13,060 nt of DNA from Pseudomonadota bacterium (GTDB taxonomy: Bacteria; Pseudomonadota; Alphaproteobacteria; Acetobacterales; Acetobacteraceae): positions 1 to 13,060 of the forward strand of contig JAJZCS010000030.1 in NCBI GenBank assembly GCA_021829055.1, in the 5' to 3' direction. Below the pieces are notes generated by a model that saw only the letters and a list, made by a program, of their open reading frames with translations, ran no database searches and was not told the DNA's origin. The translations under genes and the position numbers were made by a program. Below are positions 12,921-13,060 of this stretch, piece after piece (position 1 is the stretch's first letter; each line of letters opens with the position of its first letter).

Positions 12921-13060
12921 TCCTTCTGATCGACAATTATGACAGTTTTACTTTTAACCTGGTGCATTTTCTAGGGGATCTGGGCGCCAACTGCCTCGTG
13001 CGCCGAAACGATTCGCTAACCCCTGAAAGCGCCCTAGCCCTGGAACCGGAAGCAATCGTG
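12917..13060 (+). CDS. trpG: Anthranilate synthase component II, glutamine amidotransferase (partial)
   Basis: The first 48 codons of a class I glutamine amidotransferase run to the window edge without a stop. The start [16 protein letters not shown] is the hallmark N-terminus of TrpG/PabA, followed by [14 protein letters not shown]. The catalytic Cys-His-Glu lie beyond the window. It would hydrolyse glutamine and pass ammonia to TrpE. The ATG overlaps the trpE stop and has no strong ribosome binding site, so translation probably depends on coupling. It could also serve para-aminobenzoate synthesis as an amphibolic subunit, which cannot be judged here. Confidence 0.93.
   Translation, partial: MILLIDNYDSFTFNLVHFLGDLGANCLVRRNDSLTPESALALEPEAIV

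Overview
The window is an ordinary-looking chromosomal segment of an alphaproteobacterium, probably order Rhodospirillales and plausibly Acetobacteraceae. That assignment is an inference from protein style and gene order: recN-ligA next to an IalB-type secreted protein and rlmN; a tpiA-secG-pyrG-kdsA run; and a membrane-anchored PpiD-like chaperone just upstream of separate trpE and trpG genes. Base composition is moderately GC-rich by eye and even throughout. I see no insertion sequence, phage gene, CRISPR array, tRNA or rRNA, and no broken gene. trpG is cut by the window edge.

Layout. Left block, plus strand (101-5552): recN (recombinational repair), ligA (NAD-dependent DNA ligase, overlapping recN by 4 bp), a small exported IalB-family protein, and rlmN (rRNA/tRNA adenosine methyltransferase), all closely packed and probably co-transcribed. 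Middle block, minus strand (9382 down to 5565): tpiA, secG, pyrG, kdsA, covering glycolysis, protein export, CTP synthesis and KDO synthesis for lipopolysaccharide. CTP from PyrG is also the cosubstrate that activates KDO, so the last two genes are metabolically linked. The left and middle blocks converge, with only 12 bp between the rlmN and kdsA stop codons. Right block, plus strand (9492-13060): a PpiD/SurA-like periplasmic folding factor, trpE and the start of trpG. It diverges from tpiA across a 109 bp gap that should carry both promoters.

Start codons. For kdsA, pyrG, secG, tpiA, the ppiD-like gene and the IalB-like gene, the longest open frame runs upstream of the likely true start. 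I moved these starts inward using family N-termini and, where visible, Shine-Dalgarno sequences.

No previously undescribed system is evident. The points most worth a second look are: KdsA carries the full ligand set of the metal-dependent class; the PpiD-like protein lacks the usual parvulin histidines and seems to contain three related repeats; a perfect 8 bp stem-loop lies in the secG-pyrG gap; and an exported IalB-type protein sits between DNA-repair and RNA-modification genes.
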